From Lachnoclostridium sp. An196 (GTDB lineage Bacteria > Bacillota > Clostridia > Lachnospirales > Lachnospiraceae): a DNA stretch of 64,000 nucleotides. Position numbers and translations under genes: made by a program. Below the pieces are notes generated by a model. The model worked only from the letters and a program-made list of their open reading frames with translations. It was not told the origin of the DNA and made no database searches. Positions within the stretch are counted from its first letter, which is position 1; every line of letters starts with the position of its first letter. The stretch spans positions 29,806 to 93,805 of the forward strand of contig NZ_NFJZ01000012.1 in NCBI RefSeq assembly GCF_002160135.1, given 5' to 3'. Of the stretch, positions 34,626 through 44,600 are shown one piece after another.

Positions 34626-36110
34626 ATGCCTGTATTTGATTTCAATAATGATACATCCGGAAGAGAGGAACCCGAATGTACTTACACCACATACCGGTCC
34701 AGTGAACCGGAAGCTTCCGCTGAAAAGCCGATCCTGCTTCTGGACAATCGGGATCAGGAATGGAAACACCATTCCTGCGGCACGTTTGTCAGTCCCAACA
34801 AGCGGACCGCTTTTGAGTTTCGGGAGGGAGACGAGACGCTCAGCGCCGATATTCTGCAGATCGACGCCCGGTTTGTCAGCCTGATCCGATGGCTGGGAGA
34901 GCACCGGATTCCGGTGCGCCTGTCGGGAAAAAACCGGGAGGACGGTTATGCGGTCTACCGGATCCGGGAGACCGCTTTTGGCGGAGGCGCAAAGCTCTCG
35001 GCCGAGGATGGATTCCTTCAATTTATGATCGAACGGCTCCTTGCCGGCAGCGCGCCGTCTGAGGAACAGGAAGATGAAGACCAGGAAGAGACCGGTGACG
35101 AAATGAAACTCACCAGCCTGCAGAGCATCACGGATTTCATGACCTGTGCAGGCAGGACGCTGCCGGACAATATTCGGCTCTGGGCTAGAAGAAATCTGGC
35201 GGTGGCGCGTTCCAATGAGGTTTCCCCGGAAGAGAGACGCCATGCGCAGCGCGCGCTGTCGATCATGATGAATATTCAGTGGAAGCATAATTATTTTGAG
35301 GCTATCGACCCGCAGGAGGCCAGACGGATCCTGGATGAAGAACTTTACGGGATGGAGCGGGTGAAACAGCGGATCATTGAAACGATCATTCAGATCAACC
35401 GCACGCATACGCTTCCTGCTTACGGTCTGCTGCTGGTGGGACCGGCCGGAACGGGAAAATCTCAGATTGCCTACGCGGTGGCGCGTATTCTGAAGCTGCC
35501 GTGGACGACGCTGGATATGAGCTCCATCAATGATCCGGAACAGCTGACAGGAAGCTCCCGTGTGTATGCCAATGCCAAACCGGGCATTATCATGGAAGCA
35601 TTCTCCGCGGCCGGAGAATCGAATCTGGTTTTCATCATCAATGAGCTGGACAAGGCTTCCGCGGGGAAGGGCAGCGGAAATCCGGCGGACGTGCTGCTGA
35701 CCCTGCTGGATAACCTGGGATTCACGGACAATTATATGGAATGTATGGTGCCTACCGTGGGTGTTTATCCTATCGCCACTGCCAATGATAAAGAGAAGAT
35801 CAGCGCGCCGCTCATGTCCCGGTTCGCGGTGATCGATATTCCGGATTATACACCGGAGGAGAAGAAGGTGATCTTTTCCCGGTTCGCGCTTCCCAAAGTG
35901 CTGCGGCGCATGAGCCTTCGGGCGCATGAGTGTATCGTGACGCCGGAAGCGGTGGACGCGGTGATTGAAAAATATGCGGATACTACAGGCATCCGGGATC
36001 TGGAGCAGGCGGCGGAGCATATCGCGGCCAACGCGCTGTATCAGATCGAGGTCAACCATATCCCGGAAGCGGTTTTTGACGCGGAAAAAGTGAGGGAGCT
36101 TCTGGCGTAG
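34626..36110 (+). CDS. Stand-alone Lon-type AAA+ ATPase
   Basis: 494 residues. An unassigned N-terminal domain (1-150) and acidic linker (144-160) precede a helical domain and a Lon-like AAA+ module: GMERVKQRIIETI lead-in (242-254, as in Lon), Walker A GPAGTGKS (272-279), Walker B-type strand LVFIINELDKAS (334-345) with Asn where Lon has Asp, sensor 1 in IATAND (about 387) and SRF arginine finger (about 399). The Lon serine-lysine protease domain is absent. It may act as a chaperone-like remodeler. The substrate is unknown, and neighbours (tdk, permease) give no clue. Confidence 0.85.
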   Translation: MPVFDFNNDTSGREEPECTYTTYRSSEPEASAEKPILLLDNRDQEWKHHSCGTFVSPNKRTAFEFREGDETLSADILQIDARFVSLIRWLGEHRIPVRLSGKNREDGYAVYRIRETAFGGGAKLSAEDGFLQFMIERLLAGSAPSEEQEDEDQEETGDEMKLTSLQSITDFMTCAGRTLPDNIRLWARRNLAVARSNEVSPEERRHAQRALSIMMNIQWKHNYFEAIDPQEARRILDEELYGMERVKQRIIETIIQINRTHTLPAYGLLLVGPAGTGKSQIAYAVARILKLPWTTLDMSSINDPEQLTGSSRVYANAKPGIIMEAFSAAGESNLVFIINELDKASAGKGSGNPADVLLTLLDNLGFTDNYMECMVPTVGVYPIATANDKEKISAPLMSRFAVIDIPDYTPEEKKVIFSRFALPKVLRRMSLRAHECIVTPEAVDAVIEKYADTTGIRDLEQAAEHIAANALYQIEVNHIPEAVFDAEKVRELLA

Positions 36111-36164
36111 ATGTCCGGGGCCGGGAATCAGAGGGAGAAACAAAAGAAAAATGAGAGGCTATGA

Positions 36165-37577
36165 ATGATGGACTACCGTAACATTGAAGAAAAGGTGACA
36201 ACAGTCAGCACAGAAAACATTTATAAACTGAACGGCAGAGTGCCGCTGTCCAAAGCGATTCCGTTTGGAATGCAGCATGTGCTTGCCATGTTTGTGGCAA
36301 ATCTGGCGCCGGTGCTGATCGTATGCAGCGCGGCGCTGGTGAGGGGAACCGGAGAGAATCTGACGTCTGCGGAAATTACACAGCTCCTTCAGTGCGCCAT
36401 GTTTGCGGCAGGGATCGGAACCTGCATGCAGCTTTATCCGATCTGGAAGATCGGTTCCAGGCTGCCCATTGTCATGGGTGTGAGTTTTACGTTTCTGGGC
36501 AGTCTGCTGATCATCTGCACGAATCCGGAACTGGGATATGAAGGAATGATTGGAGCGGTGATCCTGGGCGGTATCTTTGAAGGGCTGGTAGGATTAAGCG
36601 CCAAATACTGGAAACGTTTTCTGACGCCGGTGGTTTCCGCCTGCGTGGTGATCGCGATCGGACTGTCCCTGCTGTCAGTGGGAATGGATTCCTGGGGAGG
36701 CGGCAGCGGTGTGGAAGATTTCGGCGCATGGTACCACCTGCTGATCGGCGCATTCACTCTGGTCGTCTGTCTGGTGTCCCGCTATCTGCTGAAAGGCGTT
36801 TACAAGAATCTGAATATTCTGGTGGGGCTGATCGCCGGTTATCTTGTGTCCGTCCTTTTCACGGTGACCGGAGTTGCGCAGATGGTGGATTTCTCCAATA
36901 TCTCCAGAACGATCGAGGAAGTGGGGATTTTCAGTATTCCCAAACTGGTGTTTTTTACCAGCCACAAGCCGGTGTTTGATCTGGGTGCGTTTTTTACCAT
37001 AGCGATTGTATTTCTGGTGTCGGCGGCAGAGACGACAGGAGCTACGACGGCGGTCTGTACCGGCGCTTTGGGCCGCGATATCAAGATAGAGGAACTGCAG
37101 GGATCTCTTGCCGTAGATGGCTTTTCCAGTGCGATTTCCGGCTGTTTCGGATGTCTGCCCCTGACTTCTTTCAGCCAGAACGTGGGACTGGTTACCATGA
37201 CCAGAGTCGTCAACCGTTTTACGATCCTGATGGGAGCCCTGATCCTGATCCTGGCGTCGCTGTTTCCGCCTCTGGGCGCTTTCTTCAATTCCCTGCCTCA
37301 GTCGGTGCTGGGCGGTTGTACGGTCATGATGTTCGGCTCGATTATGTATGAGGGAATCAAGATGCTGAAAGAGTGCGAATTCGACGACCGCACCATGACG
37401 ATCGTATCGCTGGCATTCTGTATCGGAGTGGGTCTGACCCAGACTTCCGGCAACTTCTTTTCTGCGTTTCCGCGGGAGGTGGGAGATATCTTTAACGGCA
37501 ATGCGGTGGCGGGCGTGTTTGTAGTATCGCTGCTTCTCAGCCTTTTGCTGCCCAAAAAAGAACATTCTGAGAAATAA
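36165..37577 (+). CDS. NCS2 family nucleobase:cation symporter
   Basis: 470 residues with about 12-14 membrane segments. NCS2 features include the N-terminal FGMQHVLAMFVAN, the QLYPIWKIGSRLPIVMGVSF region, AETTGATTAVC in TM8 and the LPLTSFSQNVGLVTMTRV signature. Transports xanthine, uracil or another purine/pyrimidine with H+ or Na+; the substrate cannot be fixed from the sequence, although Asn in SFSQNVG and Glu in AETTG are the usual ligand residues. Starts 7 bp after AGAGG (ATG 36165, with another ATG next). Confidence 0.93.
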   Translation: MMDYRNIEEKVTTVSTENIYKLNGRVPLSKAIPFGMQHVLAMFVANLAPVLIVCSAALVRGTGENLTSAEITQLLQCAMFAAGIGTCMQLYPIWKIGSRLPIVMGVSFTFLGSLLIICTNPELGYEGMIGAVILGGIFEGLVGLSAKYWKRFLTPVVSACVVIAIGLSLLSVGMDSWGGGSGVEDFGAWYHLLIGAFTLVVCLVSRYLLKGVYKNLNILVGLIAGYLVSVLFTVTGVAQMVDFSNISRTIEEVGIFSIPKLVFFTSHKPVFDLGAFFTIAIVFLVSAAETTGATTAVCTGALGRDIKIEELQGSLAVDGFSSAISGCFGCLPLTSFSQNVGLVTMTRVVNRFTILMGALILILASLFPPLGAFFNSLPQSVLGGCTVMMFGSIMYEGIKMLKECEFDDRTMTIVSLAFCIGVGLTQTSGNFFSAFPREVGDIFNGNAVAGVFVVSLLLSLLLPKKEHSEK

Positions 37578-37578
37578 C

Positions 37579-37602
37579 ATGTTAAATAATTAACATTTTT
37601 TG
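37579..37602 (+). terminator. AT-rich hairpin after the permease (weak)
   Basis: ATGTTAA (37579-37585) and TTAACAT (37590-37596) are perfect inverted arms followed by six Ts, directly at the permease stop. All A/T-rich, so it is either a weak terminator or an operator for the pckA promoter 17 bp downstream. Confidence 0.4.
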
Positions 37603-37612
37603 AAAAATCGTG

Positions 37613-37640
37613 TTGATTTAATTGCTTAATTATGTATAAT
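37613..37640 (+). promoter_or_regulatory. Promoter of pckA
   Basis: TTGATT (37613-37618), 16-bp spacer, TATAAT (37635-37640), giving an untranslated leader of about 75 nt. Confidence 0.7.
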
Positions 37641-37719
37641 TAGGAGTGGAGAAGTCGGAAAGATGCGTAAATGCGGTTTTTCTGGCTATCAAATAATAAA
37701 GAAGAGAGGTATATGTAAG

Positions 37720-39324
37720 ATGGCAGAGATCAATTTGAGTAAGTATGGCATCACTGGAACCACCGAGATCGTGCACAATCCTTCTTACGAACTGCTGTTT
37801 GAAGAAGAGACGAAACCGGGTCTGGAAGGTTATGAAAAGGGCCAGGTGAGTGAACTTGGAGCAGTAAACGTAATGACGGGTGAATATACAGGCCGTTCAC
37901 CGAAAGATAAATTCATCGTGATGGACGAGAATTCCAAAGACACCGTATGGTGGACTTCCGATGAGTATAAGAACGACAACCATCCGGCTTCTGAAGAGAC
38001 CTGGAAAGTGGTAAAAGATATCGCCCTGAAAGAGCTCTCCAACAAGAAGCTTTACGTGGTAGACGCATTCTGCGGCGCGAACAAAGATACCCGCATGGCA
38101 ATCCGTTTCATCATGGAAGTGGCATGGCAGGCACACTTTGTTACCAACATGTTTATTCAGCCGACCGAGGAAGAGCTGAAGAACTTTGAGCCGGATTTCG
38201 TAGTTTACAATGCTTCCAAAGCAAAAGTTGAAAATTACAAAGAGCTGGGTCTGAATTCTGAGACCGCAGTTGTATTCAATATTACCAGCCGCGAGCAGGT
38301 AATCGTGAATACCTGGTACGGCGGAGAGATGAAGAAAGGTATGTTCTCCATGATGAACTACTATCTGCCGCTGAAGGGTATTGCTTCCATGCACTGCTCC
38401 GCAAATACCGATATGAACGGCGAGAACACCGCTATCTTCTTCGGACTTTCCGGAACCGGAAAGACCACCCTGTCCACCGACCCGAAACGTCTTCTGATCG
38501 GTGATGACGAGCACGGCTGGGATGACAACGGCGTCTTCAACTTCGAGGGCGGATGCTATGCAAAAGTTATCAATCTGGACAAAGAGTCCGAGCCGGACAT
38601 CTATAATGCCATCAAGCGCAACGCTCTTCTGGAGAACGTTACCCTGGATGAGAACGGAAAGATCGATTTCGCTGACAAGAGCGTAACCGAGAATACCCGT
38701 GTATCTTATCCGATCGATCACATCGAGAAGATCGTACGTCCGGTATCCGCAGGCCCGGCAGCAAAAGAAGTAATTTTCCTGTCTGCAGATGCATTCGGCG
38801 TACTTCCGCCGGTATCTATCCTGACTCCGGAGCAGACGCAGTACTACTTCCTGTCCGGATTCACGGCAAAACTGGCTGGTACGGAGCGCGGTATTACTGA
38901 GCCGACCCCGACCTTCTCCGCTTGCTTCGGACAGGCGTTCCTGGAGCTGCATCCGACGAAATATGCGGAAGAGCTGGTGAAGAGAATGGAGCAGAGCGGC
39001 GCTAAGGCTTATCTGGTAAATACCGGATGGAACGGCACCGGAAAACGTATCTCCATCAAAGATACCCGTGGTATCATCGATGCAATCCTGAATGGCGACA
39101 TTCTGAAAGCACCGACCAAGAAGATCCCGTACTTCAACATCGAGGTTCCGACGGAGCTTCCGGGTGTGGACACCGGTATCCTGGATCCGCGCGATACCTA
39201 TGCAGACGTTTCCGAGTGGGAGACCAAAGCAAAAGACCTGGCTGGAAGATTCGTCAAGAACTTCAAGAAATATGAAAGCAACGAGGCTGGAAAAGCACTG
39301 GTTGCAGCAGGTCCGCAGATCTAA
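37720..39324 (+). CDS. pckA: Phosphoenolpyruvate carboxykinase (ATP)
   Basis: 534 residues. Interconverts oxaloacetate + ATP and PEP + CO2 + ADP; in fermenting gut Clostridia it can run in the carboxylating direction. Diagnostic sites: TGRSPKDKF (Arg at the substrate site) near residue 55, the kinase-1a P-loop [11 protein letters not shown], the metal-binding [10 protein letters not shown] segment, and [11 protein letters not shown] late. The ATG at 37720 is chosen over an upstream ATG as [10 protein letters not shown] is the usual beginning and GAGAGGT lies close before it. Codon use suggests high expression. Confidence 0.97.
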   Translation: MAEINLSKYGITGTTEIVHNPSYELLFEEETKPGLEGYEKGQVSELGAVNVMTGEYTGRSPKDKFIVMDENSKDTVWWTSDEYKNDNHPASEETWKVVKDIALKELSNKKLYVVDAFCGANKDTRMAIRFIMEVAWQAHFVTNMFIQPTEEELKNFEPDFVVYNASKAKVENYKELGLNSETAVVFNITSREQVIVNTWYGGEMKKGMFSMMNYYLPLKGIASMHCSANTDMNGENTAIFFGLSGTGKTTLSTDPKRLLIGDDEHGWDDNGVFNFEGGCYAKVINLDKESEPDIYNAIKRNALLENVTLDENGKIDFADKSVTENTRVSYPIDHIEKIVRPVSAGPAAKEVIFLSADAFGVLPPVSILTPEQTQYYFLSGFTAKLAGTERGITEPTPTFSACFGQAFLELHPTKYAEELVKRMEQSGAKAYLVNTGWNGTGKRISIKDTRGIIDAILNGDILKAPTKKIPYFNIEVPTELPGVDTGILDPRDTYADVSEWETKAKDLAGRFVKNFKKYESNEAGKALVAAGPQI

Positions 39325-39345
39325 TTTCATAGATAAGACGTATTT

Positions 39346-39377
39346 AACCGGGCGTGGCGCAGGCTGCGTCCGGTTTT
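39346..39377 (+). terminator. Intrinsic terminator after pckA
   Basis: AACCGGGCG (39346-39354) pairs with CGTCCGGTT (39367-39375, one G-U pair), followed by TTTT(G). Confidence 0.7.
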
Positions 39378-39390
39378 GTATATGGAGCGG

Positions 39391-39419
39391 TTGACAAACC
39401 GATGCCGGTTGACTATACT
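39391..39419 (+). promoter_or_regulatory. Consensus promoter of the 27-residue small gene
   Basis: TTGACA (39391-39396), 17-bp spacer, TATACT (39414-39419), 50 bp before the small ORF. Confidence 0.8.
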
Positions 39420-39468
39420 GTATCCGAAACATGTAGTGACTGGTCAATACACAGAAAGGAGGACAATC

Positions 39469-39552
39469 ATGAGAGAAAACAGATTACATTACAATGGTAT
39501 AAACATTTACATTAACAGAGACCGGATTGTCCTCAGAACAGTTCAAAAATAA
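39469..39552 (+). CDS. 27-residue small protein
   Basis: ATG 39469 is 6 bp after AAAGGAGG and encodes MRENRLHYNGINIYINRDRI plus VLRTVQK. Nearly ideal promoter and ribosome site make it a credible gene, though too small to recognise. It is charged, with alternating Ile/Tyr residues suited to a short beta hairpin. It sits upstream of the rtcB-like gene, separated by hairpins, so it may be a regulatory leader peptide or an independent small protein. Confidence 0.6.
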   Translation: MRENRLHYNGINIYINRDRIVLRTVQK

Positions 39553-39611
39553 TCTTACGAAGATGGTTGCATTTTATCATATGCTGCCCTTCATCTTTTG
39601 ATCCGTTTATG

Positions 39612-39647
39612 AAAAGATCCGTGTCTCTGAAAAGAAAGGATCTTTTT
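39612..39647 (+). promoter_or_regulatory. Attenuator or SD-sequestering hairpin before rtcB
   Basis: AAAAGATCC (39612-39620) and GGATCTTTT (39638-39646) pair perfectly and end in a five-T run right before the rtcB ATG (39648). The 3' arm overlaps the AAAGGA ribosome site. It could terminate transcription coming from the small gene or hide the ribosome site. A second, weaker pair (GAAGATGG...CTTCATCTTTT, about 39558-39599) lies just upstream. Confidence 0.5.
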
Positions 39648-40190
39648 ATGAAAATAATAAACGGAGTCTATACATCTGCAAAAATATTCACAGATACAAT
39701 CGAAGACTATGCATTGTCGCAGATTCAGATGCTCTGCGATAACGAAGCGTTCGCAGGCAGTACAGTTCGTGTTATGCCGGATGTTCATCCGGGCAAAGCA
39801 GGGACGATCGGATTTACTGCCACAGTAAGAAACCGGATTCTTCCGGAGGTGGTCGGTATAGATATTGGATGCGGCGTTACCCTTGCTTTGCTAAAGCAGA
39901 AAAAAACGGAGTTTCAGAAACTGGATGCCGTAATCAGGGAACGGATTCCGACAGGCTCGGCGGTTCGCAAAAAAATACATCGGTTCGCGGAAGAATTGCC
40001 TCTGGAACAACTTCGTTGTTTCAGGCAAATACAGAAGGAACGTGTTCAGGCAAGTCTGGGGACATTAGGAGGCGGCAATCACTTCATCGAATTAGATCGG
40101 GGAATGGAGGAGATCATGAATGCAGTCGCCGATACTATGGAGATTACGGAGATTTTAAAACCTGTCTATAATTATAAAGCGGGAAGATGA
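39648..40190 (+). pseudogene. RtcB-like RNA ligase gene with large in-frame internal deletion
   Basis: 180 residues against about 380-400 for full RtcB proteins. The N-terminal part is normal: VMPDVHPGKAGTIGFT, VVGIDIGCGVTLALL (metal Cys and Asp) and GTLGGGNHFIELD. The sequence then jumps directly to the family's extreme C-terminus (MEEIMNAVADTMEITEILKPVYNYKAG). The central region with the guanylylated histidine (SPRGAGR-type motif) and further metal histidines is missing. Reading frame is intact, so this looks like an in-frame deletion; ligase activity should be lost. Start at 39648 after AAAGGA. Confidence 0.85.
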
Positions 40191-40206
40191 TGAAGGGAGA
40201 AGGACA

Positions 40207-40389
40207 ATGGCGAAATACAGAGAAATCCCCTGCAAATATTACATTGCGTTGGGACAATGCAAAAAAGGCAGAGATGCCTGTCATAAATCTTACTGTCAAC
40301 ACTGCGGAAGATATGAGGCGCGCGCGAAGGCGCGGTGCGTCAATAAAAAGAAAATGTGGAAACAGCGTGTTGCCGGTCAGGATGTTTGA
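40207..40389 (+). CDS. Small Cys/His-rich protein following rtcB
   Basis: 60 residues: MAKYREIPCKYYIALGQCKK, then GRDACHKSYCQHCGRYE and a Lys/Arg-rich tail. Five Cys and two His in C-x8-C-x5-C-x-x-x-x-C-x2-C-type spacing suggest a small zinc-binding RNA-interacting protein. From memory, similar proteins often sit directly after rtcB in Lachnospiraceae. AGAAGGA precedes the ATG. It appears intact though its rtcB partner is deleted. Confidence 0.75.
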   Translation: MAKYREIPCKYYIALGQCKKGRDACHKSYCQHCGRYEARAKARCVNKKKMWKQRVAGQDV

Positions 40390-40406
40390 CAAGGAACCAG
40401 AATCCG

Positions 40407-40435
40407 TTGAAAGCGAAATGATATCATGGTAAACT
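40407..40435 (+). promoter_or_regulatory. Promoter of sbcDC
   Basis: TTGAAA (40407-40412), 17-bp spacer, TAAACT (40430-40435), 54 bp before sbcD. Confidence 0.5.
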
Positions 40436-40488
40436 AGACAAAGCAGTAAGACATGCTGAATTATATATAAGAAAGGACATTGCCAGCT

Positions 40489-41661
40489 ATGAGATTTTTC
40501 CATCTCTCGGATCTTCACATTGGCCTGAAACTCATGAACCGGGATCTTAGAGAAGACCAGGAATATATTTTCCGGCAGATTATCCGCCTGGCGGAGGAAA
40601 AGAATCCGGATGCGGTCGTGATTGCAGGGGATATCTATGATAAAGCAGTGCCGTCGGCAGAGGCGGTAGAGGTCTTCGACCGTTTTATCGATGGGCTGAC
40701 GGCGGCATTGCCGGGCGCATCCGTGATGCTGATCAGCGGCAATCATGACAGCGGGCCCCGGCTGAACTGTTTCCGTAATGTGCTTTCCCGGCAGAATGTA
40801 CATATGATCGGCATGCCCCCTCAGGCAGAGGATGAATATATAGAGAAGATTGTGCTGCAGGATAGGTATGGAGAAGTGAATTTCTATCTTCTTCCTTTTG
40901 TGAGGCCTTCTATGGTAAAGCAGATCGTGGGAACAGACGGGAACGGAAATAATCTTTCCTACAATGAGACCGTCCACCGGTTGATTCAGAGGGAGGAGAT
41001 CGATGTTTTCCAGAGAAACGTGCTGGTAAGCCATCAGTTCTATCTTCCTGTGGGAGAAAAAGCGGAAGATGTGGAACGGATGGATTCGGAGATCCGCACG
41101 GTAGGGAATATCGACGAGGTTTCAGCTGATATTCTGGACTGGTTTGACTATGCGGCATTGGGGCATATTCATAAACCCATGAAAGTGAGAGGGGATTACC
41201 GCCGTTACTGCGGTACGCCGCTGGCATGTTCGGTCAGTGAGGCGGGGCAGGAAAAAGGGGTGATCCTGGTGGAACTGGGAGAGAAAGGAACTGTGAAGAC
41301 GGAAGTGCTTCCTCTCCGGCCTCTTCGTCAGGTGCGTGTAATCCGCGGGAGCCTGGAAGAGGTGTTGGGACAGGCCTGCGGCGATTATGTAACGGTGATT
41401 TTAACAGACCGGACGGAAATTTCTGCCCCGGATATGCAGGACCGCCTGAGGAACGCGTTCCCCTGTCTTCTGGAGATCCGGCGGGAAGGATCGCGAAAAG
41501 CGGATTACCGTGGGGAAATCCTGCCGGAAACGGCGCAGAATCCGTATGAGCTGTGCTGTGCCTTCCTGCGGAGCGTGGATGCCTGGAGGGATGTGGATGA
41601 AGAAGGGAAGGAGCTTCTTCGTCAGGTGATCAATGCCGTACAGGAGGTGCCGGAAGGATGA
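40489..41661 (+). CDS. sbcD: Exonuclease SbcCD, nuclease subunit D
   Basis: 390 residues. Mre11-type metallophosphoesterase: LSDLHIGLKL (motif I), VIAGDIYDKAVPS (II), ISGNHDSG (III), VSHQFY (IV) and YAALGHIHKP (V). With SbcC it cleaves hairpins and protein-blocked DNA ends. ATG 40489 is used as it gives the canonical MRFFHLSDLHIG start; AAAGGA lies 11 bp upstream. It overlaps sbcC by ATGA. Confidence 0.96.
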   Translation: MRFFHLSDLHIGLKLMNRDLREDQEYIFRQIIRLAEEKNPDAVVIAGDIYDKAVPSAEAVEVFDRFIDGLTAALPGASVMLISGNHDSGPRLNCFRNVLSRQNVHMIGMPPQAEDEYIEKIVLQDRYGEVNFYLLPFVRPSMVKQIVGTDGNGNNLSYNETVHRLIQREEIDVFQRNVLVSHQFYLPVGEKAEDVERMDSEIRTVGNIDEVSADILDWFDYAALGHIHKPMKVRGDYRRYCGTPLACSVSEAGQEKGVILVELGEKGTVKTEVLPLRPLRQVRVIRGSLEEVLGQACGDYVTVILTDRTEISAPDMQDRLRNAFPCLLEIRREGSRKADYRGEILPETAQNPYELCCAFLRSVDAWRDVDEEGKELLRQVINAVQEVPEG

Positions 41662-44600
41662 GACCGCTGAAATTGATTATGCAGGCGTTTGGATCCTATG
41701 GGAAACAGACGGCCATTGATTTTGAACGGGCGAATCAGAACCTGTTTCTGATCACCGGAGATACGGGGGCCGGAAAGACGACGATTTTTGACGCCATGGT
41801 GTTTGCTCTTTACGGAGAGGCGAGCTCGGGTACCAATAAAAAGAGCGGGGCAGAACTCCAGAGCCAGTTTGTGGAACCTGGAGTGCAGCCGTTTGTGGAG
41901 CTGGTTTTTTCTGAAGGAAACGGGGAAAGCAGGGAGATATACACCGTCCGGCGCGTACCGCGGCACATGAGGCCTTTGAAACGGGGAAGCGGTATGAAAG
42001 AAGAGAGCGGGTCGGTCACACTGTTTATGCCGGACGGTTCGGAATATTCTCAGAAAGAGACGGACAAAAAGCTGGAGGAGATCATCGGTCTTACCAAGAA
42101 TCAGTTCATGCAGGTGGCAATGATTGCCCAGGGGGAATTTATGGAACTTTTGAGGGCCAGATCCGATGATAAAAAGGTGATCTTCCGGAAACTGTTCCAT
42201 ACAGAGCTGTATGAAAAGATCGTGGCAGAACTGGGAAACCGCAGGAAAGAGAAACAGCAGGAGATCGGGAAGATTCGTACGGTATGCCAGACAGAAGTGT
42301 CTCATGTGGTGGTGCCGGAAGAGTATCCGGAATCAGAAGGATTGCTGGAATTACGGGATAAAATCTTGAACGCAAGCCAGCTTTCCGTGACGGATATGGA
42401 AGTTTTTCTGGAAAAAATGTCAGGACTATGCGGGGAACTGGAGGAGCAGAGCCGGCGTGCAGACGAGGAATATGAACGGACACACCGCTTCTATCTGGAA
42501 AAGAGAGATCGATATACCAGTGCGGAGCAGCTTCTGGAACGTTTTCAGGAATTGGATCAGGCAGAAAAAGAACTGGCCCTGTGCAGGTCGCAGGAGGAGC
42601 AGGTCCGTAAAGCCGGAGAATGGATCCGGAAGATCCGGGCGGCGTATGAGATCCTTCCGGCCTGGGAGCGGTATATGGACGCCGTGCGTATGGAAAATGA
42701 CACCAGACGCAGACTTGCATCAGGGCAGGAGGCGCTGCCGCAGCTGGAGAAAAAAGCAAAAGAGGCTTTAGAAGCGTCCGAAAAAGCGGATGTACAGTGG
42801 AATCTGGCCAGCCAGGATTATACGAAGGTGTCGGAACGGGCGAACCGCGCGCTGGAGATCCTGAAAAAGATCCGGGAAGCGAAGGCAAATTACGACAGCT
42901 GTAAAGCTGCATACGAGGCTGCGGAAGAGACGGCGTCTGCGGCACGTCAGAGAAGGAAAGACGCCGAGGAACAGGAGAGAGACTGGAGAAGCCGGGCAGA
43001 ACAGCTGGGAGAGGCCCAGATACAATTTGAACGGTGGCAGGGAAAGTCCCGGACAGCAGACGAATTAAGCGCGGAGCTTTCTTCGGCGGAACTGCTCTGG
43101 AAAGAAGCAGACACACAGAAAAAGATTGTAGAAAAGGCAAGGGAGGAGTACGCCGGCGCCAGCGAAGCCTATGAACGGAAAGATAAAGAATATAAAGATA
43201 TAAGAAGAATTTTCCTTAATACGCAGGCGGGATTCATAGCCAGAGAGCAGCTGAAGCCGGGGATGCCCTGCCCGGTCTGCGGTTCGCTGGATCATCCAAA
43301 TCCCTGTGAGCTGAAAGAAGAACACCGGGAACTGAGCCGCGAAACCCTGGATATGCTGGGAAAGGAAACAGAACAGCTCAGAAACGCACAGGAAGATGCG
43401 GCTGCGAAGGCGCAGGCTGCATCCGCGCTGCTTGAGGAGAAAGAAAAAAGCCGCGATGAAGGAATGAACAGTCTGCGCAGGAAACTATCCGCATATTTGC
43501 CGGAATTTCTCCAAAACTCCACGCTGAAACAGGCGGCTGAGGGTCTGAACGCATGGAAAACGACACTTCGGGAAGAAGGCGCGCGCTGTAAGGAAAATCT
43601 GCGGCAGCTGAGAGAGCTTCAGGAAAAACTGCAGGGTATAGAGGCAGATAAAATAAGATTGAAAGCCGGCGAAGAGCAGGCAGAAAAAGAAGCGGTAGAA
43701 AAGAAAACCGCTTCTGCGGCCGCGGAAGCGGAATGGAAAAGCCTGGGAGGGTCCCGGGACTATGAGACAGAGGAAGAGGCAAATCTTGCCCTGAAAAAAG
43801 CCCGGGACAGAAAAGATCAGGCAGAGCATGCATTGCAGGAGGCAAAGGCAGGAGCCCAGGAGGCAAGAAATGCGGAAGAACATGCGAAAACCTTGATCCT
43901 GCAATGGGAAAGAGACCTCCCGGATCAGGAAAAGGAATGTGAGCTGCGAAAACATGCTTATGAAAAGCTGATGGAAGAGAAACAGCTTCCAGAGTCAGAA
44001 TGGAAAGTGCTTACGGAGCATTACACGGGATCAGATGCAGATCATTTACAGAAGAAGATCGAGGAGCACAACCGGAAAAAAGCTGCGGCAGCCGGAAAAA
44101 GGGATGCGGCTTTCGCGGCGGTGAAAGGAAAAGAGAGGCCTGTACTGGAAGAGCTGAGAATGGTCCGGGATGAAGCGGAACAGAAGATGAGGGCTGCCAG
44201 GGAAAAACAGGAGCAGACGGGAGCCGACAGACGGACCGATCAGAATATATACGATACTCTTCATCCGGTGATGGAGGACCGTAAGAAACGGATGCTGGAA
44301 TATAAACGGCTGGATGACCTCTACAATCTGCTGGCAGGGAATGTCTCCGGCTCGCGCATGGATATCGAGACATATGTCCAGCGTTATTATCTGGAACGGA
44401 TCCTGCATGCCGCTAACCGGCGCTTTCAGGAAATGTCCGCAGGACAGTTTGAACTGCGCATGTGCGATCTTGACCGGGCGGGAACCGGAAAGAACCGGGG
44501 GCTGGATCTGATGGTTTATTCTGCGGTGACCGGGAAAGAACGGGAAGTACGGACGTTGTCCGGCGGGGAATCTTTTATGGCGGCGTTGTCTCTGGCGCTG

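Noticed and set aside
34461..36143. 560-residue antisense open frame opposite the AAA+ gene
   Set aside because: Shadow frame; the plus strand has Walker A/B motifs and a proper start.
37897..39447. 516-residue antisense open frame opposite pckA
   Set aside because: Shadow of a highly conserved coding gene.
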